Positions 50,246 to 62,148 of a DNA stretch of 64,000 nt are shown here, piece by piece (within the stretch, counting starts at the first letter, position 1; each line of letters begins with the position of its first letter). A model generated the notes under the pieces. That model did not search any database and had not been told where the DNA came from. It saw only the letters and a program-made list of their open reading frames with translations. Source of the stretch: Carya illinoinensis (lineage: Eukaryota; Streptophyta; Magnoliopsida; Fagales; Juglandaceae); the NCBI RefSeq assembly GCF_018687715.1, contig NC_056760.1:7849501-7913500 (forward strand), read 5' to 3'. A program made the translations under genes and the position numbers.

Positions 50246-51426
50246 GTCTAATTATACGCATGGTTTCTTGTGATTTAAATATACATGCAGGGAACTAGGC
50301 TTGGAAGTTCAGATCCAAAAGGGTGTTTCAGTGAGTAGACAATTTTCTGTCACGCAAGTTTCTTTTGCTGTCATGTATGATCTAAAGGGGTGGTGTGGAA
50401 CTTTAAACAGAAGAAATATGGGGGTGTTCAACCCCGTATCTCCATGTCCTCTGCTACCAACCTGAAGAGTTGTTAAACTGAAAATGGTTAGAGTATGCTA
50501 GATGTGCATGCTAACATATAAGGTCTTCTTGTTGATCAAACTATTAGGGAAGTAATACGCCCTCCATAACATATGATTTGCCTTGTATTCTGTTCTGTTA
50601 TCTCTCCTAATGCTGTACAGTTTGAATGGTTGATAAAATAAATTGTTTGAATTTCCTAATATGCCCTTTGCGTTAGTCGATGGCTTGAATTATGTCTTTA
50701 ACCTTCAGTTTATCCTCGTAGTGCTTTCATGTGAAATAAATGACTTCTTGATCGACCAAGCATTCCTCTAACTTCCCAACAATTGATTGTCAGATAACTT
50801 TGAGCTTCAATCTTACCGGCTAAAATTTTAGGTTCAGTACAGTTGTTATGGCGGGTCGATATCTTAACTGTCTAGCATTTTGTGCTTTTTAAACCGTAAG
50901 GCTTGTTCATCCTATGTGTTTATATATATATTTTTATTTTTATGATGAGGAATCATGGATGTGGAAACACAATATAGGATGAATAAGCCTTATGGTTGTT
51001 TAATAAAGAATTTTGGGTGGTCAGTATTTTTTATGCGATCTGTATGATTCTTTTCAACTTTTCTATTTTCCCTTAATTGTATTATGATATATGTTAATAT
51101 CTTTTAAAATAATATTCCTTCTCTTAACATGATGTATGTGAACCTTATAGTCGTTTTCTGTAAGGAGCTTTAGGGCAGTTCTTATCTTTTCTGAATTTTG
51201 TGATTCTCAATATTTTTTCCCAGATCTTGATACTTCCATATGATGGTTTAATTAGTTTTACGGTAGATGGTTCTGTTAATTTATTTTTTAACCTTTTACT
51301 TTTTACTTTTACCTTTACTTTGATTTTAGACATTGGGCTTCCATCTGGCAAATCACTGTTTCAGCTTCAAGCTGAGCGGATTTTATGTGTTCAAAGACTC
51401 GCTGCCCAAGCTACAAGTGAGGGTAA

Positions 51427-51497
<71 letters not shown>

Positions 51498-54400
51498 GAA
51501 GATTTAGTTAAACAACAGAACACCCTATAGCCTTTCTGGGTATGTTCGATGTTCATTTATCTATTTTCTGTTCTGTTAACACATCAATTGACATTCTATC
51601 ATGATAATACTTGCAGCTTCTGCTGGATCAGTGCAAATACATTGGTATATAATGACCAGTCCATTTACCGATGATGCCACACGCAAATTTTTTGAAAGTC
51701 ATAAATTCTTTGGTCTAGAAGCTGACCAAGTAAGACTTGGTTGTTTTTCTATTATTTTTATTTTTTTCTTGGACAAGGTGGGAGGGGTTGTAGGTTTCTC
51801 TGCTTAACTTGAATCTACACCTTTTGATGCAGGTCACCTTCTTTCAGCAAGGCACCATACCTTGTGTTTCAAAAGATGGTAGATTTATTATGGAGACTCC
51901 ATATAAAGTACGACTTCTTCATCATTATCATAAAAAAAAAAACCAAATTTAGAGAGCTGAAGAATGCAATAACTAATTTTACTTATTAAAAAGAAAAAGA
52001 ATGCAGTAAAGCTAAATTTACTTGGTTGTGGATGAAGTTATGTCATTCCATGATTTAGATGTGTTACAGCTGGTCTAATATAGGCAGTCTTTCTAAACTT
52101 GATAACTGCAGCACAACTTAGTAATTCAGAATGCAACAGGTTCAATTAGAAAAGAAACAGTCAAAAATAGACAGAGGGAAAAGGTCGTCCAGGCTTTGAT
52201 TTGTAGATCCACCAGTCTGACAGATTACTCTAATATGCAGACTGATTGCTATATCTCCAACTTATTATAGAATTAGGATAGAATCATTGCAACAATGTGT
52301 CGTGATTTTAAGGATGCTATATAATGTTGCATGACGGTCTATTATAGTGCAATAACACAAACTTAGATATTGAATGGAATTGAACCATACCCAATTGCTC
52401 TATCCAACAATTCATTGGTTGCGTTTGAATGTTAAGCTGAATTAAGCTAAATTGAGTTCTTTATAAATAGTAGTGAGTTAAGTTGGTGGAGTGAGTTATG
52501 TGGGGCCCATCTAAAATGAATTTAGATGTGTTTGGATGTTAAGATGAGTTTAGAGATATTTATGGGAAGTTGAAAAAGGTTATGGGTCTCACGTATAAAT
52601 AGCTGTTGAGTTGGAAAAGGTTGTGGGTCCAACGTGTAAAAAAGTTTTGAGTTGAGTTCAATAATTTGAAAGTGTGGTGTTTGGATGTTATACTCAGTTT
52701 AAAATTAGACTGAACTGAGCTTAGTTGAGTCTAACAACCAAAAGAGCCCCCAAAAAGCTGAAGAGAATTTCACCTTTAAATTTTGGATAAAAATAAGTGT
52801 GATCTGTTGAATTATTTAATATATGTAGACAGTTATTAGAATTATTTCCATTTTTTGTAATTTTAATAAGTTACTCATCCATTCTGCCTATGCGGTTGTT
52901 ACATGAGTTTTATTTTTTAAGCCAGGTGTCTAAGGCTCCAGATGGGAATGGAGGAGTATATTCAGGTATCTTTTCTTAAAATCTATACTTAACACGCTAT
53001 TCAACTACTGATTTTGACTTCTCTGTCTCCCTATTGCTTGGACAACACTTGTTGGTTCAATTGGACACCTAAATTGTCGATCAGCTCTAAAATCTTCAAG
53101 ATTGTTAGAAGATATGGCCACGAGAGGGATTAAATACTTGGATTGCTATGGAGTTGACAATGCACTGGTCAATTTCATTTTCTTTAACTTTCCTCTCTCT
53201 CTCTTTTTTCCTTTTTTTTTTTTTTTTTTTTTTTAAAATTATTGAATCACATAATAATTAGACTTTTGAAAGCAGGTCCGTGTAGCTGATCCTACTTTCT
53301 TGGGCTATTTCATTGATAAAGGTGTAGCTGCTGCTGCAAAAGTTGTTCGTAAGGTAACTGTTTTTATAAAAGATGTATATGAGGGTTCATGCTCTAACTA
53401 TCTTCTTATCCAAAAATCCAAATTTTTTAGTGGGCATTCAAATTGGTTTGTGCCGGTGTTATTTATTATAAATTGTATATTAACATTACCGTATTAACAC
53501 TAAATAGTAATAATTTAGATGCTGTAATTAGGTATTTATCTCTTGTATGCCACCTGTGTACTTGGGCTATGCCTAATTATGAGGATCAATCAAATTTCTT
53601 ACTTATAAAAAAGATAGTATTAATTTAGAAGTGGTCATACATGGAGGTTCATACTTTTAACAGATCATAAGTGGGAATGGATCTGCCTTAGCTCTACTTC
53701 TCATTTTGATTACCAATGCAAAAGAATTTTAAAAGTGCAGAGGAGCTCAAGTCACATACGCATAAAGTATGGAAAAGGATAAAATGTAGATTAATATGTC
53801 ATGTTAATCCTAGTTTTGATGATGGGAAGAAGCAATCAATTGATAAGGCATAGATTAGGCTGCATTAAATCATTTACTTGAACAATGCTACTTCTCTGCA
53901 ATTGCTGATTTTTGTACGTAATCATTCTTTTTATCCCCATAAACTTCTAGATGCAGTATTACATATTGATTCCTGGAGTTATTCGGTTACAGGCATATCC
54001 CCAAGAAAAGGTTGGTGTGTTTGTAAGGCGTGGTAAAGGCGGTCCTCTTACCGTAGTTGAATATAGTGAGTTAGACTCATCACTGGCTTCTGCAATCAAT
54101 CAGCAGACTGGACGTCTTCGATTTTGTTGGAGTAATGTAAGCCTGTTTCCACCTTGTCTGATCTAGTATTGCTTGGTTATAACACGACATTTTGCATGTG
54201 GAATTTCATTTTTTTTAATATCTCAAGTCCCAACTCCATGCAGATGACACCTTTGAAATCCTCAACTCTTAGAATTTCTCATGAAAATCGTGATTCATGC
54301 AACTATGGCAATGCCATGCTCCCCTTCATTTCCATTGGCCGTTGGCACGTGCTAGCCCTCTTATATTCTGAAAACTTCTCTTTCCCATGTCAGAAATACT

Positions 54401-54889
54401 TATTGCCCCTATATTTGGTTGACACAATCTCATCCCTATATGGTAGACTCTCAGATCTGCCTCCCTCCCATCCAACCTTACAAACCCAAAAAAGAAAAAA
54501 AGAAGAATATAAAAGGTCAAATAGTATACTTATAACCTGTGAATTTTGTAAGCTGTTTTGTTAATTTTCCTCATAAAAAAGCTGATTTATGTTTAATACC
54601 AGCGTGCTTGGCTTCCTTCTCAATGTTTTTAATAAAAATTATTATTGGTACCTTGGAGCACCATAGTTTGCTGGGCGTTTTGACTTGCCTTTTGCTTTAA
54701 TGGATATAGTTGCATTGTTAATTGTACTTTTAAAAAAAAACAGGTTGCATTGTTAATTGTTGTGTTCTTGTATAGTTTTTGTCATTCATGGTTATCACTC
54801 TACACTTCTCAGGTGTGCTTACACATGTTTAGCTTGGATTTTCTAAACCAAGTGGCAAATGGCCTTGAGAAAGACAGCATGTTAGTAAT

Positions 54890-54986
<97 letters not shown>

Positions 54987-56345
54987 AATCTAGGTTGGCT
55001 GAATTAATTTTTATTTCCATAATCTGACAATGCAAAACAGTTACAAAAGTTTATTTTCATGATGCCTAGCCATCAAATTATCAGTTAGTGTCAGGGACTC
55101 TGAGTAGTTTATAACATTAATCTAGCAATGCATTTATCTTGTTACTAATATAAAATGCTTATTTTTCTATTAGAACAGAGTTTTGGTCTATATTTACATA
55201 AGCTGTGTTTAACTTTCAAGCAATGCTGATTGAACCATTCATTATATATAGATTACCCTTTACTCTCTCATCCCTGTAATGCAGTGCGGTGCTCTTCTTC
55301 ATATCCCTGGCATAAAGAAGAGTGATTGACATTAAATTTATTGGTTTTATAATATAAGGCTGAGGGTCCTTGGATGCCTTTAAGCCGTACAAGTTGAGGA
55401 AGAACATGAGCTAGCTTCTGTGTCTTGGAACATCTATTTTGAATCTATCCAGAAGTTGGATATGTCAGCACGGGAAAAAAAATTGAATAGAATATAGTTG
55501 CATGCCACATTACTGTTAACTCATATTGTGACACCACAAAGCAGAATGCTAGTTCTCAGTCTGAAATTTGTTTTATGTTGTAATACGTCATTAGCCTCTG
55601 ACATCTGTAGCTCTCCATCTATAGTTCCTAACTGTTACATGATGTTAATGTTCACATGCTTTGTGACGGCAGTTACCATCTTGCTGAGAAGAAAATTCCT
55701 TCTATCCACGGGCATACGATGGGATTAAAACTAGAGCAGTTTATTTTTGATGCATTTCCTTATGCTCCTTCAACTGCACTTTTTGAGGTTACTTTTGTTT
55801 TTTCAGTTAAGTTAATCCCAGCACTAATATTTCTTCTGCCTATTAAAAATTAGAAAAATGTTTGGCCCAATATCCAGGTAATACGGGAAGAGGAGTTTGC
55901 ACCTGTAAAAAATGCCAACGGGTCAAATTTTGACACCCCGGATAGTGCTAGGCTTCTTGTTCTCCGGCTCCATAGTCGTTGGGTAGTTGCTGCGGGTGGC
56001 TTCTTAACACATTCAGTGCCCTTATATGCAACTGGTAATCTCAAGCTTTGTTGTGTAGGCATTTCTGTAGTTCAATTGAATCATATCAAGTGTTATTAAA
56101 TGCTAAAACAAAGAGAATATACAAGTAAAAGAGAGAGGATGGTGCCATAGTTCTGACTCCTTAAGAGAGAAGGAAAAGAAAAAAAAAAGGAGGGGGGTAG
56201 GTAGTAGCCATACCACATATTTTTATGTTGGACTATGTTGTTCGCAGGTGTGGAGGTATCACCACTATGTTCTTATGCTGGAGAAAACCTAGAAGCTATA
56301 TGCCGCGGAAGAACATTTCATGCGCCTTGTGAGATTTCATTTTAG
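47606..56345 (+). CDS. UDP-N-acetylglucosamine diphosphorylase, 15 exons
   Basis: Exons 47606-47770, 48212-48266, 48397-48548, 50291-50330, 51330-51422, 51617-51729, 51833-51907, 52926-52965, 53085-53167, 53276-53353, 53993-54136, 54813-54880, 55673-55787, 55878-56034 and 56248-56345 join in frame to 491 aa, near the ~500 aa usual for plant enzymes (GlcNA.UT1/2). The enzyme makes UDP-GlcNAc and PPi from UTP and GlcNAc-1-P in the cytosol, feeding glycosylation and GPI anchors. The nucleotide-binding loop LLSGGQGTRLG (~120-129), with K134 in SSDPKGCF, is split by intron 3. Other family marks are IGLPSGKSLFQLQAERI, KAPDGNGGVY, CYGVDNALVRVADP, KIPSIHGHTMGLKLEQF and EEFAPVKN. The CT-rich leader holds a GA repeat just before the ATG. 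All introns are GT-AG; intron 1 has a weak donor (GTCATT). Tail-to-tail with the ureD gene. Confidence 0.93.
48549..50290 (+). other. Large intron 3 of UDP-GlcNAc diphosphorylase
   Basis: 1.74 kb between GGQ and GTRLG. Contains CT tracts at 48567-48583, 48840-48864 and 50212-50237. ORFs inside are short and unlike known proteins. Confidence 0.8.
51429..51496 (+). repeat. (CT)n microsatellite at start of intron 5
   Basis: About 68 bp of CT directly after the donor GTAAGG at 51423. The LSLSLS open frames through it are repeat artefacts. Confidence 0.95.
52418..52752. mobile_element. Family C element in intron 7 of UDP-GlcNAc diphosphorylase
   Basis: Shares with 20063-20350 the blocks AGTAGTGAGTTAAG, GGAGTGAGTTATGTGGG, GGAAGTTGAAAAA, GTTTTGAGTTGAG and TTAAAATTAGA, and the ends TTGCGTTTGAATG and CAACCAAAAGAGCCCC. 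It has an internal duplicated TTTGGATGTTAAGATGAG block. Confidence 0.65.
54891..54981 (+). repeat. (CT)n microsatellite at start of intron 12
   Basis: About 90 bp of pure CT, ten bases after the donor GTTAGT at 54881. The longest simple repeat in the window. Confidence 0.95.
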
Positions 56346-57709
56346 TTTTGAGTTCTCAATCTCTGCGGCTCTGCTTCAACTGAAATTAGAATGAGGGTAA
56401 TCTATCTCATACATGTCTCAGACAGAAGAGTGGTTGAAATGTTTGTATGGATTACAGGTTTTGGGATATCTGAAGTATGTCAGGAGTGATTCGATTATGT
56501 CAAATATATGTTGTGCATTTTGTCCTTGAGTTGTGATGCCCCTTGATATTCAATTATTTTCACCATTATGGTTGTTTATCTGCAACTGAAAACCTTTTTG
56601 AACCTGAATGGGAATTCAAGGCTCAATTTTGATCTCAAATTGTTATGATGGTCTTTGGGGCTTCATTTTTATGGTGAATTGTTGCATGAAATGAGTATAC
56701 TCGATATTTCAGAAGCTTGAGCATTTGAACTGTGGATGATGTATATATTAGGCGGTCCGTAGATCATGTTTGTTGAATGAGCAAGGCGCTTGTAAATGTT
56801 TGGGCATGGCAATTGATTGTGTTCGACGTGATGATGAGGTAATTAACGAGTTATCATTTTCTGAACCTGAAGCTCATCTTAGGGAAAAAACAAATTCAAT
56901 AGGGGACTAAAATGGCAAGATGTCTTTAGCAAGATAGTTTATCTTTTCTTTCTTTCTTTCCCCGCAGACTATAAGACGCTGAAATTACTAAACGGTTACA
57001 TATTATTCATGGTAGTTGGATCACTTTGAATACAATTTTTTTAAAAAAAAAGAAAAGAAAAAAGAGACAAACAAACAAACCAGGCGTATGGAAATGGAAG
57101 ATGAATTAGCATTCACGTCTGTAAAAGTCATGCACCTATGCACTTATGAATTATTTCTTCTCTCCAAGGGTATGGATAATTAAATAAACACACAGAAACT
57201 CTTTATAGAATTTACTCTTGGAGTTTCATGTTGTTTGTATTTATGTTATCGGTATTGTGTTTCATGAAACTAGTAGTTGAACTGAAAAATGGGGGACTTG
57301 GAAAGAGAGGCGACAGTCCAATGAAAGAAGCATCTTTTTGCATGGCACATTTGTAAAGATTGTAATTAAAAGTCTCTCATTTATTCCAGTAGTAACCCAC
57401 CATCCTAGCAATTTAATAAAGGAGCCTTAATCTAATTGTCTATCCCATTTTCAGCGCGGCCTCTTTACGATGGTGGCCTGCATTGTTTTCTCCACATACC
57501 AGAGCCGTAAACATCTACAATTTGTGAAGGAAAGAATAGGGAAACAGGATCTATGATATCATACATACTGTAGCCACCAAAAAAATTGGCAAAAAGTAAA
57601 CATCCATAGAAGAATGGAAATATATGGTTTACTTGCAATAGAGGCAAAGCTTAAGCACCACTGAGTCACTGACAACTACCTCTGTTACAAAACACATTCT
57701 CCTGCATGT
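56346..57709. other. Convergent intergenic region
   Basis: Holds the 3' ends of the plus-strand UDP-GlcNAc diphosphorylase and minus-strand ureD transcripts. No further gene was seen. An A-rich tract lies at about 57040-57080. Confidence 0.7.
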
Positions 57710-60700
57710 TTATCTATATGGTGACACCCCAATCAATGGCTCCATGCTAGCCAATTGTTGTTGTAGAAATTTATAAACAGATTCAGTTGTCATTGCAGCT
57801 ATACGGACAACGACACCTATTCCCTGCACACTCTCATACACACAACCACTGGTTAGCATTGAACTCAGATAGCCAAGCAATATGAAGCTTATATAATATT
57901 TCTGTTGAATGTCTGAAAATGTAAGTAAACTCTAAATTGGATCTTCAAATAAATAGCCAACCTATCAAAAAAAAAAAAGCATAACCCAAAGTTTGAAGGG
58001 ATGAAGGGAGTAAAGTGATACTTTGAGAGCTGGATTAATGTAGTTATTGAGCTCTAGCTCATATGGCACCTCATCCCCTTCAAAAAATAGAGGGGAAGAT
58101 GAAGTCATGGGTTCAAGATCCCTTGATGTGTGTGTTACAAATTATAGAGAGAGAGAGAGAGAGAGAGATATTAGTTAACATATAGTTTCACCCTGATTAA
58201 TGAGCTACATAACAAAAAGACTCCTGTTTTGTGATTCATACATTGCAGAAAGCGCAATTGTTTTTATATCAAGAGGTCATATCAACCCCCCACAACTGAT
58301 GCAGGCTAGTAGTACAACAATCTATGCATCATTGTGACAAAAACTAAAGTAAAAATAGGAAACCTTGTCGTGGGATGAAGAGAAGAGCTTGACTAACTTG
58401 GTTCCTGAAAATACTAATTGTATTTTTATACATGTTGTGTTGTGGTTAATAATTTCATAAATCCATCACATGAAAATTTGCATTCACCTGAAAAATTCCA
58501 TAAAAATGCATGAAGCATTCACAAAATGAATCTTATACACTAAATTTGACTTGCATATAATAAGATTAATATATTAATTAATGTAATTTTGAGATAAATC
58601 AAGAAGTCACTAAGACACTAGTCTGACTTCAAGAATTTTGAAGTTGGCCCAAACTGTAGCAAACAGAGTGAATGTAATTCTAAAGATTATTGAGTGGCTA
58701 GTAAGCATATAAGTTTCGTATAGTTAGGTTATGAAAATAATTACTTCATACTACTTAGCTCTGTAAGCAAGCTGTAAGTTCTCATTCAAGGTTGAGGAAA
58801 ACATGGGATGTGCAGGTGTAGCATAAAAACTTATTATTGGCAGCCTTGGTAGCACCAACTGATAAAATTACCTTCGGACCAAAGACACTGGCAGAAGCAA
58901 TAAAGCTTGGTTTCATCAAGTAATGCTTAGATTTATTCATTATTTGGTGGCCCAAGGAAGAGGAAGGAACACGTAACTGCTCAGACATTATCTTCTTCAC
59001 ATCTTCTTGAACTTGGTTCTGAATGTGCTTCATCTTTGGCCTACAAGGAAGCAATTGCAAGGTCTAAGTTCTAACATTGATTTATTTATTCAAATTTCTT
59101 TCACCTCCTTTTTAAGGCCCCATTTGGATAGTTGAGTGTTCTGAGAACCCTTCATTACTATTCATTATTTTATCATTACTTTTTCACTACTTTTTCTTAC
59201 TATTCACAGAATATCTGATATCACCTCACTATTCAAACACAACCATAACTAAAGTTTAGAAAATCATTACCGGAATTATACCATAATATATAGGATAACT
59301 AACCTGCAAATGAGCTATAAATCACAAAGTACTCACCCAAAGAGAACAACCATTGCAATGACTTGGTAGTCCTGCATGCGTTCTGCAATTGAGGCAATGC
59401 TTCCTCGCTCTAGAAGCACCTGTTCCAGAACACTCAAACATGTCAGATGAAGTCATAGGAAAAGAAACTAGAACCTCCAGGTGCATCATGCAAAAAATCA
59501 CGTCCTAAGACTTAAAAAACATAACAGTACTTGGGCTATGCAAAAAGTTTACTGATAAAAAAAGACTTAAAAAGAATAACAAGACGACAAATTAACTATG
59601 AATTTTCAGTTCTTCTGAAATAAGAATAAAATGAAATCACCAAAGTTTTGAATCAAAATTCGGGTTGCGCAAAAATGAAAATAGAGGACATAAACATGGC
59701 ACCAGCTTGTAACATATTGGAGCAAGTTGGAGACTCAAAGGAGGAGGAAATACTGGGAAGACATTTTTTTATGAGCGAATATAAATCTGCAAAGTTGTGG
59801 AGAGTCAGTACAAAAAGCTGTAGGGAAAATATCACAAATAGTGTATGGTGATGAATATAGCAGAACTAAGTTGATTAGGTTGCATTACTATCCCTAAAAC
59901 AGGACATGGCTTCTTCATAACACTGCCATCAGAACAGAGAACCGAAAAACAAAAAATTAATCAAGAGCTTTCCAGAATACCCCTTTATTAAAGATAAATT
60001 CCTTTCTAACAGTACATTCAATAAGCAGCAGCACATTAATGCAACAACTAATAATAAAACAAAGTTGAGCATTACCGTATCTAGAAACAAAGGCAGATCA
60101 CCTTCTAAGAGTATGCGGTTGGTGCTCTTATAAAGATCAAAATCCCATCTTTCTCCACTTTCATGGCGTCCACTGGTAATCCAATCAACAATAACCAAAT
60201 TCGAGTCTGAAACCACCCTAAAGACCTGTTTCTGAGAGTATCTTGCCGTGGAAAAACAAGTTACTGGGTCTGGAACAACGGCCAAAATAGCATCGCTCCC
60301 GATTCTTGCCTATTTCATGCCATTAATTCACCATTATCACTTTGAAATCATTTGTCATACAAATAATCAAAAGGAAATCTTCATCAAGTCTTTGTATCAT
60401 TAAGTGAAGTCATCCCATGATTTCAACAGGAAAATCTCCTATAACCTAACTCCTTGCAAATGGATTAATGAAACCATAAACATATACAAACTGAGGACAA
60501 AGTTGAGTAACTGGAAGACAAAATTCCTCTCTCAAGCAGGTAAGGAAGTATTGCTAAAATCTGTGATTCAAGCAATACCTACTTATTGCATGGAAACCTT
60601 CAAACTTCCTAAGAACTCAATAAAATTGTGAAGAACTATTGTTGGGGTCAACAAGCACAAGAAACTAGGATCCATTGGGTGAGCTGGGATCAAATGGTAA

Positions 60701-61818
60701 AGGCAAAGATTCTAGGTGGTCTCAGGTCCTCTAGGTATTACTGATGTTCTCATAAATTTGGCGGAAATTCCTCTTTGTATTCATTCTCTTTTATAGAGGT
60801 TATCAATAAAGTTATGCTCTCTATCAAAAAAATAAACATATACAAAAAAATAAATAAATAAATAAAGAGGAACATTGAAAAGAAGAAGAAGAAGAAGAAG
60901 AAGAAGAAGAAGAAGATCAACCATTTATTCCTCAGATCCCTTGAACTCCAAAAAGTTGTCAACTTATAACCACGGGACCAAATACAATTAACATCCTCAA
61001 GGACATACTAGTTCGTATTTTAACATAATATTTGTAAGTTAATTAAGTAGTAGCCGGCGACAATAAAAATTTTATATGTAATTTTGTTCAGGCAAGGTTT
61101 TTACCTCCAACGCTTGTTCAGAGCACTTGGATCCCATACTCTTGTATACCTATTGGAGCATAAAGCGAAACCATGACGAGAGGTGCATATATAACAAGAA
61201 TCGAAAGAAGTACACAGAGGTCCGAGTACAAAATTATTAAAAGCACGTGTAATCCAGAATTACATACAATTCAAAGCCCGTTAACCCAAAAGAAAATTAA
61301 AGAAGACACAGAAAATTAATTTATATTGACCAATCGAAAATCAAATCGCCAGAGGTTGAAGAAATCTACCTTTGTTGAAGCTTGGGTTGTTAGGACAGTG
61401 GTGCAACCTTCTCCAATGGTTAATTCACACGAGATAGAATCACCCTAAACCCAATAACATAGAAACATTCTAGAGTATTACAATCCACAAGCAAATAGAA
61501 CGATTATTTGTAATACAGAGAGAGAGAAGAAGAAATGCAACATACGGAGACAATGCCACCACCATAGGTGAGGCTGTAAATCCAAACAGCATCGGTTTTG
61601 GAGGGACCCACCTAAGGGAAAAGCAAAAGGAGGAGCATGCGAACACCCTCAGTTCAGATTGTCCGTGATGAAAACCGATTGCCCACGTATGGTAGATAGA
61701 AGGAGAAATACTGAACCTTATTGGGAATGATGAATTTAAGGGGATACTTTGAGAAGCACCTCGTCACTGTCGATCTCCCTCCTACCTTCTCCACCACCAC
61801 GTTTCCATCGCTCTTCAT
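57710..61818 (-). CDS. URED: Urease accessory protein D, 8 exons
   Basis: Minus-strand exons 61818-61717, 61611-61546, 61444-61370, 61149-61105, 60309-60076, 59419-59337, 59040-58872 and 57823-57710 join in frame to 295 aa, the usual length for plant UreD. All introns have GT-AG borders. Recognised blocks: YPLKFIIPNK, VGPSKTDAVWIYSLTYGGG, GDSISCELTIG, TTQASTKVYKSMGSKCSEQ, PDPVTCFSTARYSQKQ, VVSDSNLVIVDWITSGRHES, VLFGPKMKHIQ and GVVVRIAAMTTESVYKFLQ. UreD works with UreF and UreG as a chaperone complex that inserts nickel into urease, allowing nitrogen recovery from urea. The start ATG was chosen as the first in the exon that continues the family N-terminus. Its promoter region is shared with the divergent gene to the right. 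Confidence 0.93.
59115..59255. mobile_element. Short MITE-like insert in ureD intron 6
   Basis: GGCCCCATTTGGATAGTTGAG at one end and CACTATTCAAACACAACC at the other, with repeated ACTATTCA / TTCACTACT words. It resembles common plant MITE ends; weak evidence. Confidence 0.35.
60392..60835 (+). mobile_element. 5'-truncated LINE fragment in ureD intron 4
   Basis: Plus-strand reading gives KLSNWKTKFLSQAGKEVLLK, AIPTYCMETFKLPKN and, after a frame change, TRIHWVSWDQMVKAKILGGL. These are typical words from the end of plant L1-type LINE reverse transcriptases and the following region. It ends in ATCAATAAAG, TATCAAAAAAATAAA, an A-rich 3' tail. Opposite in orientation to the host gene and inactive. 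Confidence 0.75.
60881..60916. repeat. (AAG)n microsatellite in ureD intron 4
   Basis: About 12 AAG units next to the LINE tail. The phenylalanine-rich minus-strand ORF in this part is an artefact. Confidence 0.9.
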
Positions 61819-62148
61819 TCTCTCTCGCTCTCACTGTGAAACTGCGACGCCAGCAATACACGCGCTATTCATTGACTCGGGTCGGGCACATAAACGGGTT
61901 CCATTGAGAATTTGAGAGTATTGGTTGCCATGCCCGAAGGACGACGTCGTTTATGAAATACAAAAGAATCAAAGTCCCCCCTAACTGGAGCTCGGCAATC
62001 TGCTCGCACGCTGACACACACACACATTCAAGTTGGACTATCGCCGATCAGCCAAAAAAGCCCTCCGGCGAACCATCTGTCCAAAAAAGCCAAGCTGTTT
62101 TTTTCTACTTCTCTCGTAATTCCGGGTCAGGGATTCAGCTCCCTTCGG
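61819..62148. promoter_or_regulatory. Divergent promoter region and leader exon
   Basis: The ureD start codon (minus strand) and a plus-strand leader exon ending CCCTTCGG|GTAAGT at 62148 are less than about 330 bp apart, so both genes share this stretch. A CA tract lies at about 62013-62024. No TATA box is obvious, typical of housekeeping pairs. Confidence 0.55.

Noticed and set aside
51200..51530. Plus-strand ORFs with long LSLSLS runs (also at 54750-55007)
   Set aside because: They are translations through CT microsatellites in introns of the UDP-GlcNAc diphosphorylase gene.
51429..54981. Possible CRISPR-like or satellite arrays
   Set aside because: These are simple dinucleotide repeats without spacers, in plant nuclear DNA.
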